Origin: Euglena gracilis
Lineage: Eukaryota; Euglenida; Euglenophyceae; Euglenales
Reading direction: 5' to 3'
DNA length: 64,000 bases
Assembly (NCBI GenBank): GCA_039621445.1
Contig: CP154955.1
Span: forward strand, 60,357,564-60,421,563
This document shows positions 48,301 through 55,183 of this stretch, in pieces. Each line of letters starts with the position of its first letter. Positions within the stretch are counted from its first letter, which is position 1. The notes below the pieces were generated by a model, which searched no databases, had not been told where the DNA came from, and worked only from the letters and a program-made list of their open reading frames with translations. The translations under genes and the position numbers were made by a program.

Positions 48301-50780
48301 CGGAGGAGACAGGTGAAGCGGTCCCAATGGCCGAGGGTGAACCTCAGCCTGCGGAACCCCCGGCACGGGAAACCCGTAGCCCGTCGGTTGTGATGCTGGA
48401 CACTGTGGCGGAAACCGCCCAGCGCCCGGGATCACCGACAGGTGAAATGACGCCTATCCCACTGTCACCATCCTCACTGGGTACGCCAGGTGGACCGACC
48501 CCTCCGCGGCAAAACCCGCCGGAGACGGTAACCCATACGCCTGAGGTATTACGCCTCAAGCTTCCTGTCCCCGGGGAAATCCCGACGACAGAGGAGCCAA
48601 TGGAGGAGCCCACTTCAGGGGAAGGACCTGAACGGCGCCCCTCACTGGGCGGACGTGTACTCGGCGGTTTGCGATCACTGATCGCCGTTGTCACCCCACG
48701 TGGCACTGCGGCCAGTTCTTCCACTGCTGTGGCAGAAACGGCCCAGCCAGCGGACGAAACAACTGAAGCTGCAGCCATGGAGGAGGATGAACCTCCCCCA
48801 ATGGCCGCGCCACCGCCGGTGTCGGAAACGACACGGACGGAGGGCGAACCAGCGGCAATGTCAGTGGTGACAACGCTACCCGTGCCAGTGCAGGATGAAC
48901 CTACATTAGCACCGGTAGCGGCATCAGAGGCACGGGATGAGCCCGTACCTCCACACACAGCGGTCACTGCACCGAAGCGTGCGGGCACACGGACACCGGC
49001 ACCTGAAAAACAGGCGGCACGGACATCCATGCCCCCACCACAGACTCCGCCAACGCGAAGTGCAGCGGCGACGCCCACACCCACACCACCCTCCACGGCT
49101 GCTCCTGGGAAACCCACGAGCGCAGCGAAGGAACGCGTAGGGCGACCCTCAGCTCGGGAAACCCCTGCTGAAGGTCAACGACGCTCGGTGTCGGGGAAAA
49201 GACCCCCGGCTCAGCCGTCACCACGCACCTGGTCAAGCAAGCGTGACGCCGAACGGCGACCCTCGGATGCTCCGGAAAGCGGAAGTCCGAAGGCCCCGGC
49301 CAAATCAAAGCCCGGTGCCGCGCCTTGCAAAGCCTCACCTAAGGCAGGTGATCAGCCCCCACCGAAAGGCGGTGGTGGTGCTGGAGGCCAGGGTGCATCT
49401 TCTTCTCGAGGATTAGCCTCGGGAGGAGGGTTCACACGGGTCACATCATCCGGCTATGGGAAAACCTCACAGCGGAAACCACCTACGAAGGGGCAGGGAA
49501 AATCCCGCGCCTCTACGATTACGACACCTTCGGAAGGCGAAGTTGTCATCGACTGGAATGCGATGACTCAGGATGATCCTGAGACTCATGACCTGAAAAA
49601 CAGGTACATGATGATCGAACACAAGCTGCGAACAGACCAATGCCTCAATCGGTGGATTGAACCACTGTTCTGTCAAGGACGGAAATGGTCCTTTGACCAG
49701 AATGTCACCTGGAATTATTACAATTCCAGATCACCACGTGTTTTGGCCCAAAACTTCGGCGAGGAATTCCTCGTCGACAGAACATCGGAAAACCGATTTG
49801 TGTGGCTCTGCACTGTTTGCCACAGGATGTACAACAGTGCTCCTGACTTTCGATTACCCCTCGTCCATGTGTGCAACCCTGTGGATCGGAAATCGTTCCA
49901 CAAGGATATGTACATACCCAACTGTGCCGCCTTGGTATGTGCCAAGTGCGTGGACAGTTGGACCCACAAGCACAACTTTTGCTACACGGAACGAGATGGT
50001 ACGAATGTACCAGTACTCTGCGTCAATTGCCTGCGAGGTACCTTCTGGCACACTGCGGAAGGCGCAGTTCGCACAATCGTGCCGAGTGCCGAGAAGCCAC
50101 TGGAGGAATACTCCACCCTGAACAAAAAGTTCAAGGACTTCTTCAAATATGCCAACCTCAAGCTCGACGACTACCGCCACACGGGAATGGCCCGTGGGTG
50201 GCAGATCGACAGTGGGGCGATACGCCTCGCTGCTGAGGAAGCAGGGGTAAGATTACCTTACCTCTGGGAGACAGCGGACAGGGAAAAGATACTTTTCCGC
50301 CTGTTCACAACCCAGGACCGAAACGGTCGCTGGTGCCTACCACAATGGCCACCCGAAAAACACGGGATGACCTGGAAGGACTGGCTAGGGGCCGTATTGC
50401 GACCCCATACAGTCCGGGCGGAATGCGCCTATCACGTTCTCATCGACTTCCATCCGGGGAATGCCCCGCAGGTGTCAGCCAATCACCCTCGGAGAAACTA
50501 CTTCATCTGGCCAGCGACTTTACCCAGGAAATTCTGGGAGAAGCTGCAGTGGTTTCTCGCGGAAAGAGCGAGTGCCACCAAGCAGACAGTACCCGAAGGA
50601 TGGGTTCGGGACTGGATCGTACCTGATTTCGACTACGACTCGCCAGAAACCTGGCTCGTCGACAGGCCACAACCACCACAATTCCAGATGGTCCTTGTGG
50701 AAGATCCCTTGGACTCCCGCCATGACTATTGGCGGCTGGAGCGGATGTATTGCCGAAACGGCATTACCAAGCCCATGTAA
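45306..50780 (+). CDS. 1,824-residue protein of unknown function in the Ty3 element
   Basis: An intact frame, as long as Pol plus Gag. N-terminal third: proline/arginine-rich, with repeated short motifs (PVNPWTGRPFETEEDRQQYE, AEMTREERQQYD). Middle: a KG repeat (NTKGKGKGKGKGKGKG) and GKGGKP repeats, then a folded region of about 400 residues (QLFDYLDEIWPKIDQDLEKY, GYPHSDEMVLDQMSGFWEL, HRKWIPRGYTEVDARPY) containing C-x2-C (LECQFCKEVH). A second disordered region rich in TP and PA follows. The C-terminal 350 residues are folded, with three Cys clusters (WLCTVCHRMY, CAALVCAKC, VLCVNCLRG). No signal peptide, no obvious envelope features, no enzyme motif that I recognise. Zinc-dependent RNA or DNA binding is plausible only. 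Confidence 0.75.
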   Translation: MLPGGREPGGGPPYHPTTHPQPDQYVYRYGTQPPARTAAQGNPEASSSSRMTQMPAEARPSQPSGSRRLPPYAGVMIHRTAETMNRVMRMSANPAPDQLTQALWDDHCRKVLTIANTPPALWCMCAQATVTGLVYYTDPDASGFAADITMRDLGVEVPPQVARQVPPVGTYTAHFRAHSPGLPEEETVEAPVRSEHPRVKESIFRSPERMPRRDYPAQEPVSQYTVSGDYPQEAPMPRDQYVYAPQPHPTIPDPIPRRPAEGNPPPTSDSARSARPREAAAAPRAAPVPPARDEPVNPWTGRPFETEEDRQQYEYAVTIQRQIARRPPVSAGQGYPARAEMTREERQQYDAAVSALTGVPAPSRLSQPARQRDVAVAEAPPARPRSSAAGKRDRGPENLTPQPQRRSPRSENPPAAMHVDAEEEAPPAPGVTAERARRETRPSPVAPVYSNRGDAEQEFARTPSTESVTYPVYTEEDPEYWEYWDPYRATIEWLSNTKGKGKGKGKGKGKGKGQEKGGKAPSGKGGKPAGPPPGKGGKSAGHPAGKGGKAAEPSKTKDYDADQLFDYLDEIWPKIDQDLEKYTRAGNVIHRPPEAVLAVVQDRMHDHCKRFIYSTELHPFEGYPHSDEMVLDQMSGFWELWFWLGYPCQNFGIFTDRNGLTYIDCLNTCEDDETFVAQLKEIFNHIYSVSALGIQWKYYPLPEKLQAQAAVMFTNNLQVFLDGMYGMLFKVLDVDLAYPQRYKLECQFCKEVHIVDFWGFGERGKPPPTAENAGSPPTRRFLLHQCRKPQIGTQDRKVLKQHRQKIFLLQQYWHRAWITYVLEVYIYFLEQMTTDVDIHRKWIPRGYTEVDARPYDPDRRRINLRPDWTGAEIGLREHLQTQFGEILDWQEFEVFFAPRELSQPRYAVPLPAFLEETGEYGMGETRRWQWEDLCLINEDEPQPPPGSWVRASWPPPYPNSNRSESISFFRLSNAQGCYRSREDPRSAAQLHTEESPLEAEETGEAVPMAEGEPQPAEPPARETRSPSVVMLDTVAETAQRPGSPTGEMTPIPLSPSSLGTPGGPTPPRQNPPETVTHTPEVLRLKLPVPGEIPTTEEPMEEPTSGEGPERRPSLGGRVLGGLRSLIAVVTPRGTAASSSTAVAETAQPADETTEAAAMEEDEPPPMAAPPPVSETTRTEGEPAAMSVVTTLPVPVQDEPTLAPVAASEARDEPVPPHTAVTAPKRAGTRTPAPEKQAARTSMPPPQTPPTRSAAATPTPTPPSTAAPGKPTSAAKERVGRPSARETPAEGQRRSVSGKRPPAQPSPRTWSSKRDAERRPSDAPESGSPKAPAKSKPGAAPCKASPKAGDQPPPKGGGGAGGQGASSSRGLASGGGFTRVTSSGYGKTSQRKPPTKGQGKSRASTITTPSEGEVVIDWNAMTQDDPETHDLKNRYMMIEHKLRTDQCLNRWIEPLFCQGRKWSFDQNVTWNYYNSRSPRVLAQNFGEEFLVDRTSENRFVWLCTVCHRMYNSAPDFRLPLVHVCNPVDRKSFHKDMYIPNCAALVCAKCVDSWTHKHNFCYTERDGTNVPVLCVNCLRGTFWHTAEGAVRTIVPSAEKPLEEYSTLNKKFKDFFKYANLKLDDYRHTGMARGWQIDSGAIRLAAEEAGVRLPYLWETADREKILFRLFTTQDRNGRWCLPQWPPEKHGMTWKDWLGAVLRPHTVRAECAYHVLIDFHPGNAPQVSANHPRRNYFIWPATLPRKFWEKLQWFLAERASATKQTVPEGWVRDWIVPDFDYDSPETWLVDRPQPPQFQMVLVEDPLDSRHDYWRLERMYCRNGITKPM

Positions 50781-51475
50781 GGTAAGTGCCTTCATGGAGC
50801 TCATACACTATATATATACACTGGAAGCGGAAATCGCTAAACAGCCCCGGGATGAACCTGGGTCTGTGTCCCTCAGCGCTCTGGATGGAAGCATCCAAGA
50901 GCCCCCCCCCCCGCCAACCCATTATACCAGTGACCATGCGGACGGAAACCGTCTGCGGGAGGTAATCACCTCTTATTGCGTCGTGAAGGAGCTACTGCTG
51001 TGAAGACCTTGGCAGCCGGGAAACCTGGCAAGCCGCTAAGCGACGCACAGCACACAGCGCGCACGCCGTAATAATAGGCCAACTTGTCACTTTTCGGCCC
51101 TAAGGCCTTAAGGCTGCCAGACAGCAAAAATTCTGTTCTGGCCTAAGCCAGCCCCCCTCTCCTCCCTACTTTCCCCCCACCCCCGCAAAGCTGTCGCCGG
51201 CAGTCGGTTTTGTAAGTAGGCTTTTGTTTCCTAGTGCGGATATGACCGCCTAGGAGCCTTATCCGGGTATGACCAGGATAAGAGCCTGCCCCCACCTTCC
51301 ACACCTCTCCCTTGGGTTTTCAGCGAATCGCTTGACCAACCCCGCGTGCCTTTGGCACACCCAAACTGGGTGGATGGGACACTTTGTCAGGAAACCTGCC
51401 AGGCCCCGTTTCCCACAGTGGGCTTTTTTCACACCCCACCTAAGCCGAAACGGCTAATAGGTAACCGCGAAGCGA
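50781..51475 (+). other. 3' non-coding region of Ty3 element
   Basis: Starts right after the stop with AAGGTAAGTGCC, which looks like a splice donor. Contains TATATATATACACTGG, hairpin-like segments (GGGATGAACCTGGG), a pyrimidine tract CCCCTCTCCTCCC TACTTTCC near 51,155, and no reading frame. The 3' U3 must be here, but no start matching the 5' LTR is found and no clear polypurine tract. Confidence 0.4.
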
Positions 51476-51694
51476 GAAAAACCCTCGGAACAATCGAGAT
51501 TGAACTCAGAAGAAACTTCTGAGACATTGCTTTGTGCTTTGCTTCTTGGGGAATTGGGAAGAAAAGGGGAAAACCACTTTTCGTTACTCCAAAGACTTTT
51601 CCCTACCATAAGTAGGCTGCGCACCAAGGCGAAAGCGAAAGGCTTTTACAGAAAGTCCCAAAAAGGGAAAAAGGGAAAGCTTTGGACGTACACT
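51476..51694 (+). repeat. 3' LTR, shared R-U5 block
   Basis: GAAAAACCCTCGGAACAATC to TTTGGACGTACACT, identical to 35497-35715. It is followed by the right copy of the target duplication, CGCTG. Confidence 0.85.
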
Positions 51695-53141
51695 CGCTGC
51701 TTGGGGCGTGCTATAGCTAGACTTCAGCAACGTGTTCAACCGGGTCCGCCGTGATGCCTTATTGGAAGCGGCAAGAGAAAGATGCCCCGAAATGGTCACG
51801 TGGCTGGAAACATGTTATGCAGAACACTCCAGTCTCTTCTTGGGGGACACTTGCCTCCGAAGTAAATCAGGGGTCCAGCAAGGGGATCCTTGTGGCCCCG
51901 CCGCTTTCGCCCTTGCCATTCAAGGACTGGTGGAAGAACTTCATTCCGTATGTGGCTGGCAAGCCTGGTACCTGGACGACGCCCACATCGTGGGCAACAT
52001 GTGCCAGCTCGAGGCTGCGGTCCGAATGATCCTGGAAAAGGGCCCTCCGATCGGTGTGGCACTCAACCTGGACAAGTGCACACTGTGGGTGCCGGCCTTC
52101 GGTACCGCCTGGTCCTCCCTTCCAATGGGAGCAAGCATCCTCCAACAAATCCCGGTGACACCTTCTTTCCCTGGCTCAGGGATCAAATCCCTGGGTGTCC
52201 CGGTGTGCAACCCAGCGGACGGCACCTTTGCTGAACACACCTGGTTTGGACGGTGCGAGGATGCGATGAAAGCATGTTCCCTCCTACAAAGAGTGCCTTC
52301 CGCACACGTTCAATTCACGATCCTTCGGATGTGCCTGGACGCATGCAAGATGAATGACCTCCTGCGGGCAACCCCGGCCTCCTATGCTCAAGACCAATGT
52401 GCCTTGCTCAGCAAAACTTTGCGGAATACAATGAGCATCATCAGCGGACGACCACTGGAGGAACCACAATGGGTTCAATCCACTCTCCCGGTTCGACTGG
52501 GGGGTTTGGGTATCCGCGACCCGGTTGCCGAGAGAGCGAACGCCAGATGGGCAGCAACTCTGGATTTCGTTATTCGAGGGGATCGGATCTGTTCCGGCTC
52601 TGTTCCGCCACTCCCCATCGACTTCGCGGAGACAGTAGGAGCCATCAAAGGAAGCTGCTCCTGGCCAACATCCGCTCAATCCTTCTGTGATGACCCATGT
52701 CGACTTGATTTGTTGACGCCCGAGATGCTGACACAGCGCTTCTGGGGAAATGCTTGTGCTGAAGCACGACAGCAGAGGCTGCACGCCGCCTTGGAAGGGC
52801 CCTGCCAGATGAAGCCACACGCCATGGCATGGGCCTCGGTGACACCGTGTGCCTCAACCAAAACACTGATTCCTACCAGAGAATTTCAGGCCATCGTCAA
52901 GTGGACTCTGGGTGCCCCGGTGGTCAGCGCCACAGACAGCCCACCTGCCTGCCCAAGATGCCACAACCCCACAGATGTCAGAGGCCACCACCTTGTCTGC
53001 TGCCACAAAAACAACAATGTCCGGCGGCACAATGCGGTGCAATCACACATCCTCGGGCTCGCGCAGCGTGCATGCTTCCCAGCCAGAAGGGAAGAAAGTG
53101 CCCCAGATGGCTCACGACCGGGCGACGTAGTCGTCCTTTGA
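51695..53141 (+). CDS. LINE 2 RT (second part), zinc knuckle and endonuclease start
   Basis: Resumes as AWGVL-stop-LDFSNVFNRV (TAG where LINE 3 has CAG). RT motifs SGVQQGDPCGPAAFALAI and WYLDDAHIVG follow, then KMNDLLRATPASYA, GGLGIRDPVAERANARWAA, MTPEMLTQRFWGNAC-like text, the zinc knuckle CPRCHNPTDVRGHHLVCC and RRHNAVQSH with the R-H-N of the restriction-like endonuclease. The catalytic aspartates are intact. The frame ends at RPGDVVVL, where homology to the other copies stops, so the P-D...D motif that should follow is truncated. Confidence 0.8.
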
Positions 53142-54560
53142 ACACTCTCTTAATTTTCGCCCACAAATTTTATCAGAATTACTTTTGCAGCTCATTTCAG
53201 TCATATCACACTGACTCACCAGTCGGCAGCTCAAGTGCTCTTCGCTGCGAACCCCCAAAAATCTGAGGATAACCTCACTGTGGTAGGAACCCAAATAAAA
53301 TATGAAGAACACCAGTGCCAAATTTCCAAAGAACGGAGAAATTGTGTGTGTGTGTGTGCGTGCGTGTGTGTGTGCGTGTGTTTATGTGTGTGTGCGTGCG
53401 CGCGTGTGTGCGTGCGGGTTGTGTGTGGGTGTTGGTGTGGGTGTGGGTGTGGGTGTGGGTGTGGGTGTGGTTGTGGGTGTGGGTGTGGGTGTGGGTGTGG
53501 GTGTGGGTGTGGGTGTAGGTGCGCACAGGCATAACCAGCGGGAACACGCCGGGGAAGCGAATTTTCCTCAACGCCTCCTGCACCCAGCCCACCCTCCATT
53601 TTCATGACATTCGGCCCATTTTCCTCGCCCCCTGCCCCCTCTAGGCCGCAGTGGGTCACAGCTCTCTCCGCTGTTTGTTGAATTTGTGCTGGTTTCCCTC
53701 ACGACCCGAAATCAGCATGCAATCGTTTTTCTTTTGTATGCACCATCCAATTCGTGGTTTCCTCTGCTGCCTCACGCAATTTTGAACCCTCCCCGAGAAA
53801 ATTTAACCCCCCCCTCCGTGGTTTTATGCACACTGACTGCCTGGACCTCCCCAACGTTTCGGATTACTACAAGCCGCGAAATTTCCCAATAATCCCAACC
53901 TCCATGATGTTCTGTTTTCCATTTTACGAATAAACCTGACAACCCATTGGTGTTCTACCCCCCGAACTGCGGATAACACCCTCGCCCAGATGGTGTCCTA
54001 CCCACCGAGCTCCCGGACCACTCCGACTACCCCGTGACATTTCAGGCCTCCCCATGGGTTTCAATATAACCCCAGCCACCCTGTGGAGTCCAACTTGTCA
54101 AAATGCCGCATAACCCCAACCAACCCATTACTCTACCTGCTGAACTTTTGGATAACCCAACGCCCCGTGGTCCTGGACACATATCACTGCCAGAAATCCA
54201 ATGCGCCAAATTTCCGCATAACCAGGACCCCCCCTGGTGTTTCTCTCGAGCCATTACCAGTATTACTAATCACATTTCAGGATGATCTAATCGTTATGGT
54301 GCACTACGCACCAACTGCTTGGACCACCCCACCCCACGTGGTGTGCAACCTTAGCAATCGGCCCATCCCAACCTTCGCATCGTGTCCCACTGTGTACCAG
54401 GCAGCCATTCTGCCATGGCACTGTGTACCAGATACAATGGGCTATGGCCTACAAGCTGGCTACGGCCGGGCTGTACACAGTGGCATGGTTAAACCATAAG
54501 ACAAAGAGAGAATCTCAGAGCTAGCGAAAGCTTAGCGAAAGTAACTGGTTCCTAATTCAA
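53142..54560. other. Spacer between LINE 2 and the LINE derivative
   Basis: No gene. Contains the GT microsatellite at 53340-53530 and, from 53,940 to 54,420, loosely repeated phrases of the type CCNACCCNNTGGTGTNNNACC on the plus strand. TTAGCGAAAGCTTAGCGAAAG lies just before the spliced-leader copy. Confidence 0.45.
53340..53530. repeat. GT-rich microsatellite (GTGTGC and GTGGGT types)
   Basis: About 190 bp. First part GTGTGTGTGCGTGCGTG-like, second part tandem GTGGGTGTGGGT. All six frames stay open through it and produce spurious frames. Confidence 0.9.
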
Positions 54561-54564
54561 GTGT

Positions 54565-54589
54565 CTTTCTGAGTGTCTATTTTTTTTCG
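54565..54589 (+). ncRNA. Genomic copy of the Euglena spliced-leader sequence
   Basis: CTTTCTGAGTGTCTA, then eight T, then CG: 25 nt that match the Euglena gracilis spliced leader as I remember it. It is not an SL RNA gene (no donor GT or snRNA-like tail follows). It is immediately followed by ATCTCCGCATAAACCGCC and ATG, so it is the 5' end of a reverse-transcribed, trans-spliced mRNA. Confidence 0.8.
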
Positions 54590-54607
54590 ATCTCCGCATA
54601 AACCGCC

Positions 54608-54952
54608 ATGTCGGGGGCCGCGGCCCCAGAAGACCCGCGAGCCGTGCTGGAAGTGCCGCTGGACAACGTCATCCTCAACAAAAAATTGAATTCGGTGCTG
54701 GAGCAAGTGAGCCTGGTGGCTCAGAATATGGTGGTATTAGCAAGCAAAGTGGAAGAGCTGGCCGACAAGGTGGAGGAAGGACGACCGGGAAAAAGGAGAC
54801 GACAAGAAGACGAAGCCTACGAGGAGTTCCTCAAAAAAAAACACCAGAGCCGATACATCCCCCGCCACCTCCGACACAAGCCTGAGCAGCCCTTACCGCC
54901 CCCCTGGCTTCAACACACACACACACACACCACACACACCACACACTTTTAA
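54608..54952 (+). CDS. Short coiled-coil frame of the LINE derivative
   Basis: 114 codons. NKKLNSVLEQVSLVAQNM and VVLASKVEELADKVEEGR form a heptad repeat, then a basic stretch (RPGKRRRQEDEAYEEFLKKK) and, after a CA dinucleotide tract, a stop. First ATG after the spliced leader. Resembles LINE ORF1-type trimeric coiled-coil proteins in layout only; no RNA-binding domain recognised. Confidence 0.6.
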   Translation: MSGAAAPEDPRAVLEVPLDNVILNKKLNSVLEQVSLVAQNMVVLASKVEELADKVEEGRPGKRRRQEDEAYEEFLKKKHQSRYIPRHLRHKPEQPLPPPWLQHTHTHTTHTTHF

Positions 54953-55183
54953 ATCCCCAGGGGAAGCCTGGAAGGACTGCCCAGCAACAACAGCAGCTAC
55001 AGCAGCAACAGCAGCAACAGCTGCAGCCCCAAATGGGGCAAATGGGCAGCCAAATGGGGGCCAGATGGGCAGCCTCCTGGGGGGCCCTGTGGGGAACACC
55101 CCCACCATGACAGCCAGTGCAACAGCCAACCAAGGGCTGCAGCTCCCCACCGACCTGCTGCGACAGCTGCTGCTACAAATCAT

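Larger units (their letters stand above)
35289..51694 (+). mobile_element. 16.4-kb Ty3/gypsy chromovirus with an extra 1,824-residue frame
   Basis: Bounded by the CGCTG duplication. Starts TGTGTACC and ends GTACACT (GTGTAC/GTACAC inverted ends). A primer-binding site TGGTAGCAGAT follows the 5' LTR at 35716. Order of frames: proline/serine-rich (35970), coiled coil (36564), Gag with two CCHC knuckles (38309), Pol PR-Dam-like-RT-RNase H-IN-chromodomain (40091-45144), then a large unknown frame (45306-50780). It is about three times the usual Ty3 length. R-U5 copies are identical as far as I can read, so the insertion is young, yet two one-base frame breaks disable it, unless they are assembly errors. 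Confidence 0.85.
33076..53141 (+). mobile_element. LINE 2 (2A, RT, restriction-like endonuclease), split by a nested Ty3 element
   Basis: The element runs from the GGACGG/GGCTAGGTTGGTC head to 35288 and resumes at 51695, with 35284-35288 equal to 51695-51699 (CGCTG). It has a 2A-like motif at 33792-33818, an RT starting near FGKESAAGPSGLKPDHLK, catalytic YLDD at about 51,970, a zinc knuckle CPRCHNPTD...HHLVCC at about 52,950 and an R-H-N motif, then stops in RPGDVVVL at 53,141, where the sequence becomes unrelated, so the 3' end is truncated. Lesions: a one-base frame change near 35,100, a TAG in the RT at 51,714, and the insertion itself. Confidence 0.8.

Noticed and set aside
48344-49117. 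257-codon minus-strand frame rich in Gly, Val and Ser
   Set aside because: Shadow of the Pro/Thr/Ala-rich part of the large plus-strand frame.
45306-50780. Envelope gene
   Set aside because: No signal peptide, fusion peptide or clear C-terminal membrane anchor is seen.
53235-53659. Frames of about 100-140 codons rich in Val/Cys or Thr/His
   Set aside because: Translations of the GT microsatellite.
54540-54600. SL RNA gene
   Set aside because: No splice donor or snRNA-like body follows the leader; it is joined to a coding leader instead.
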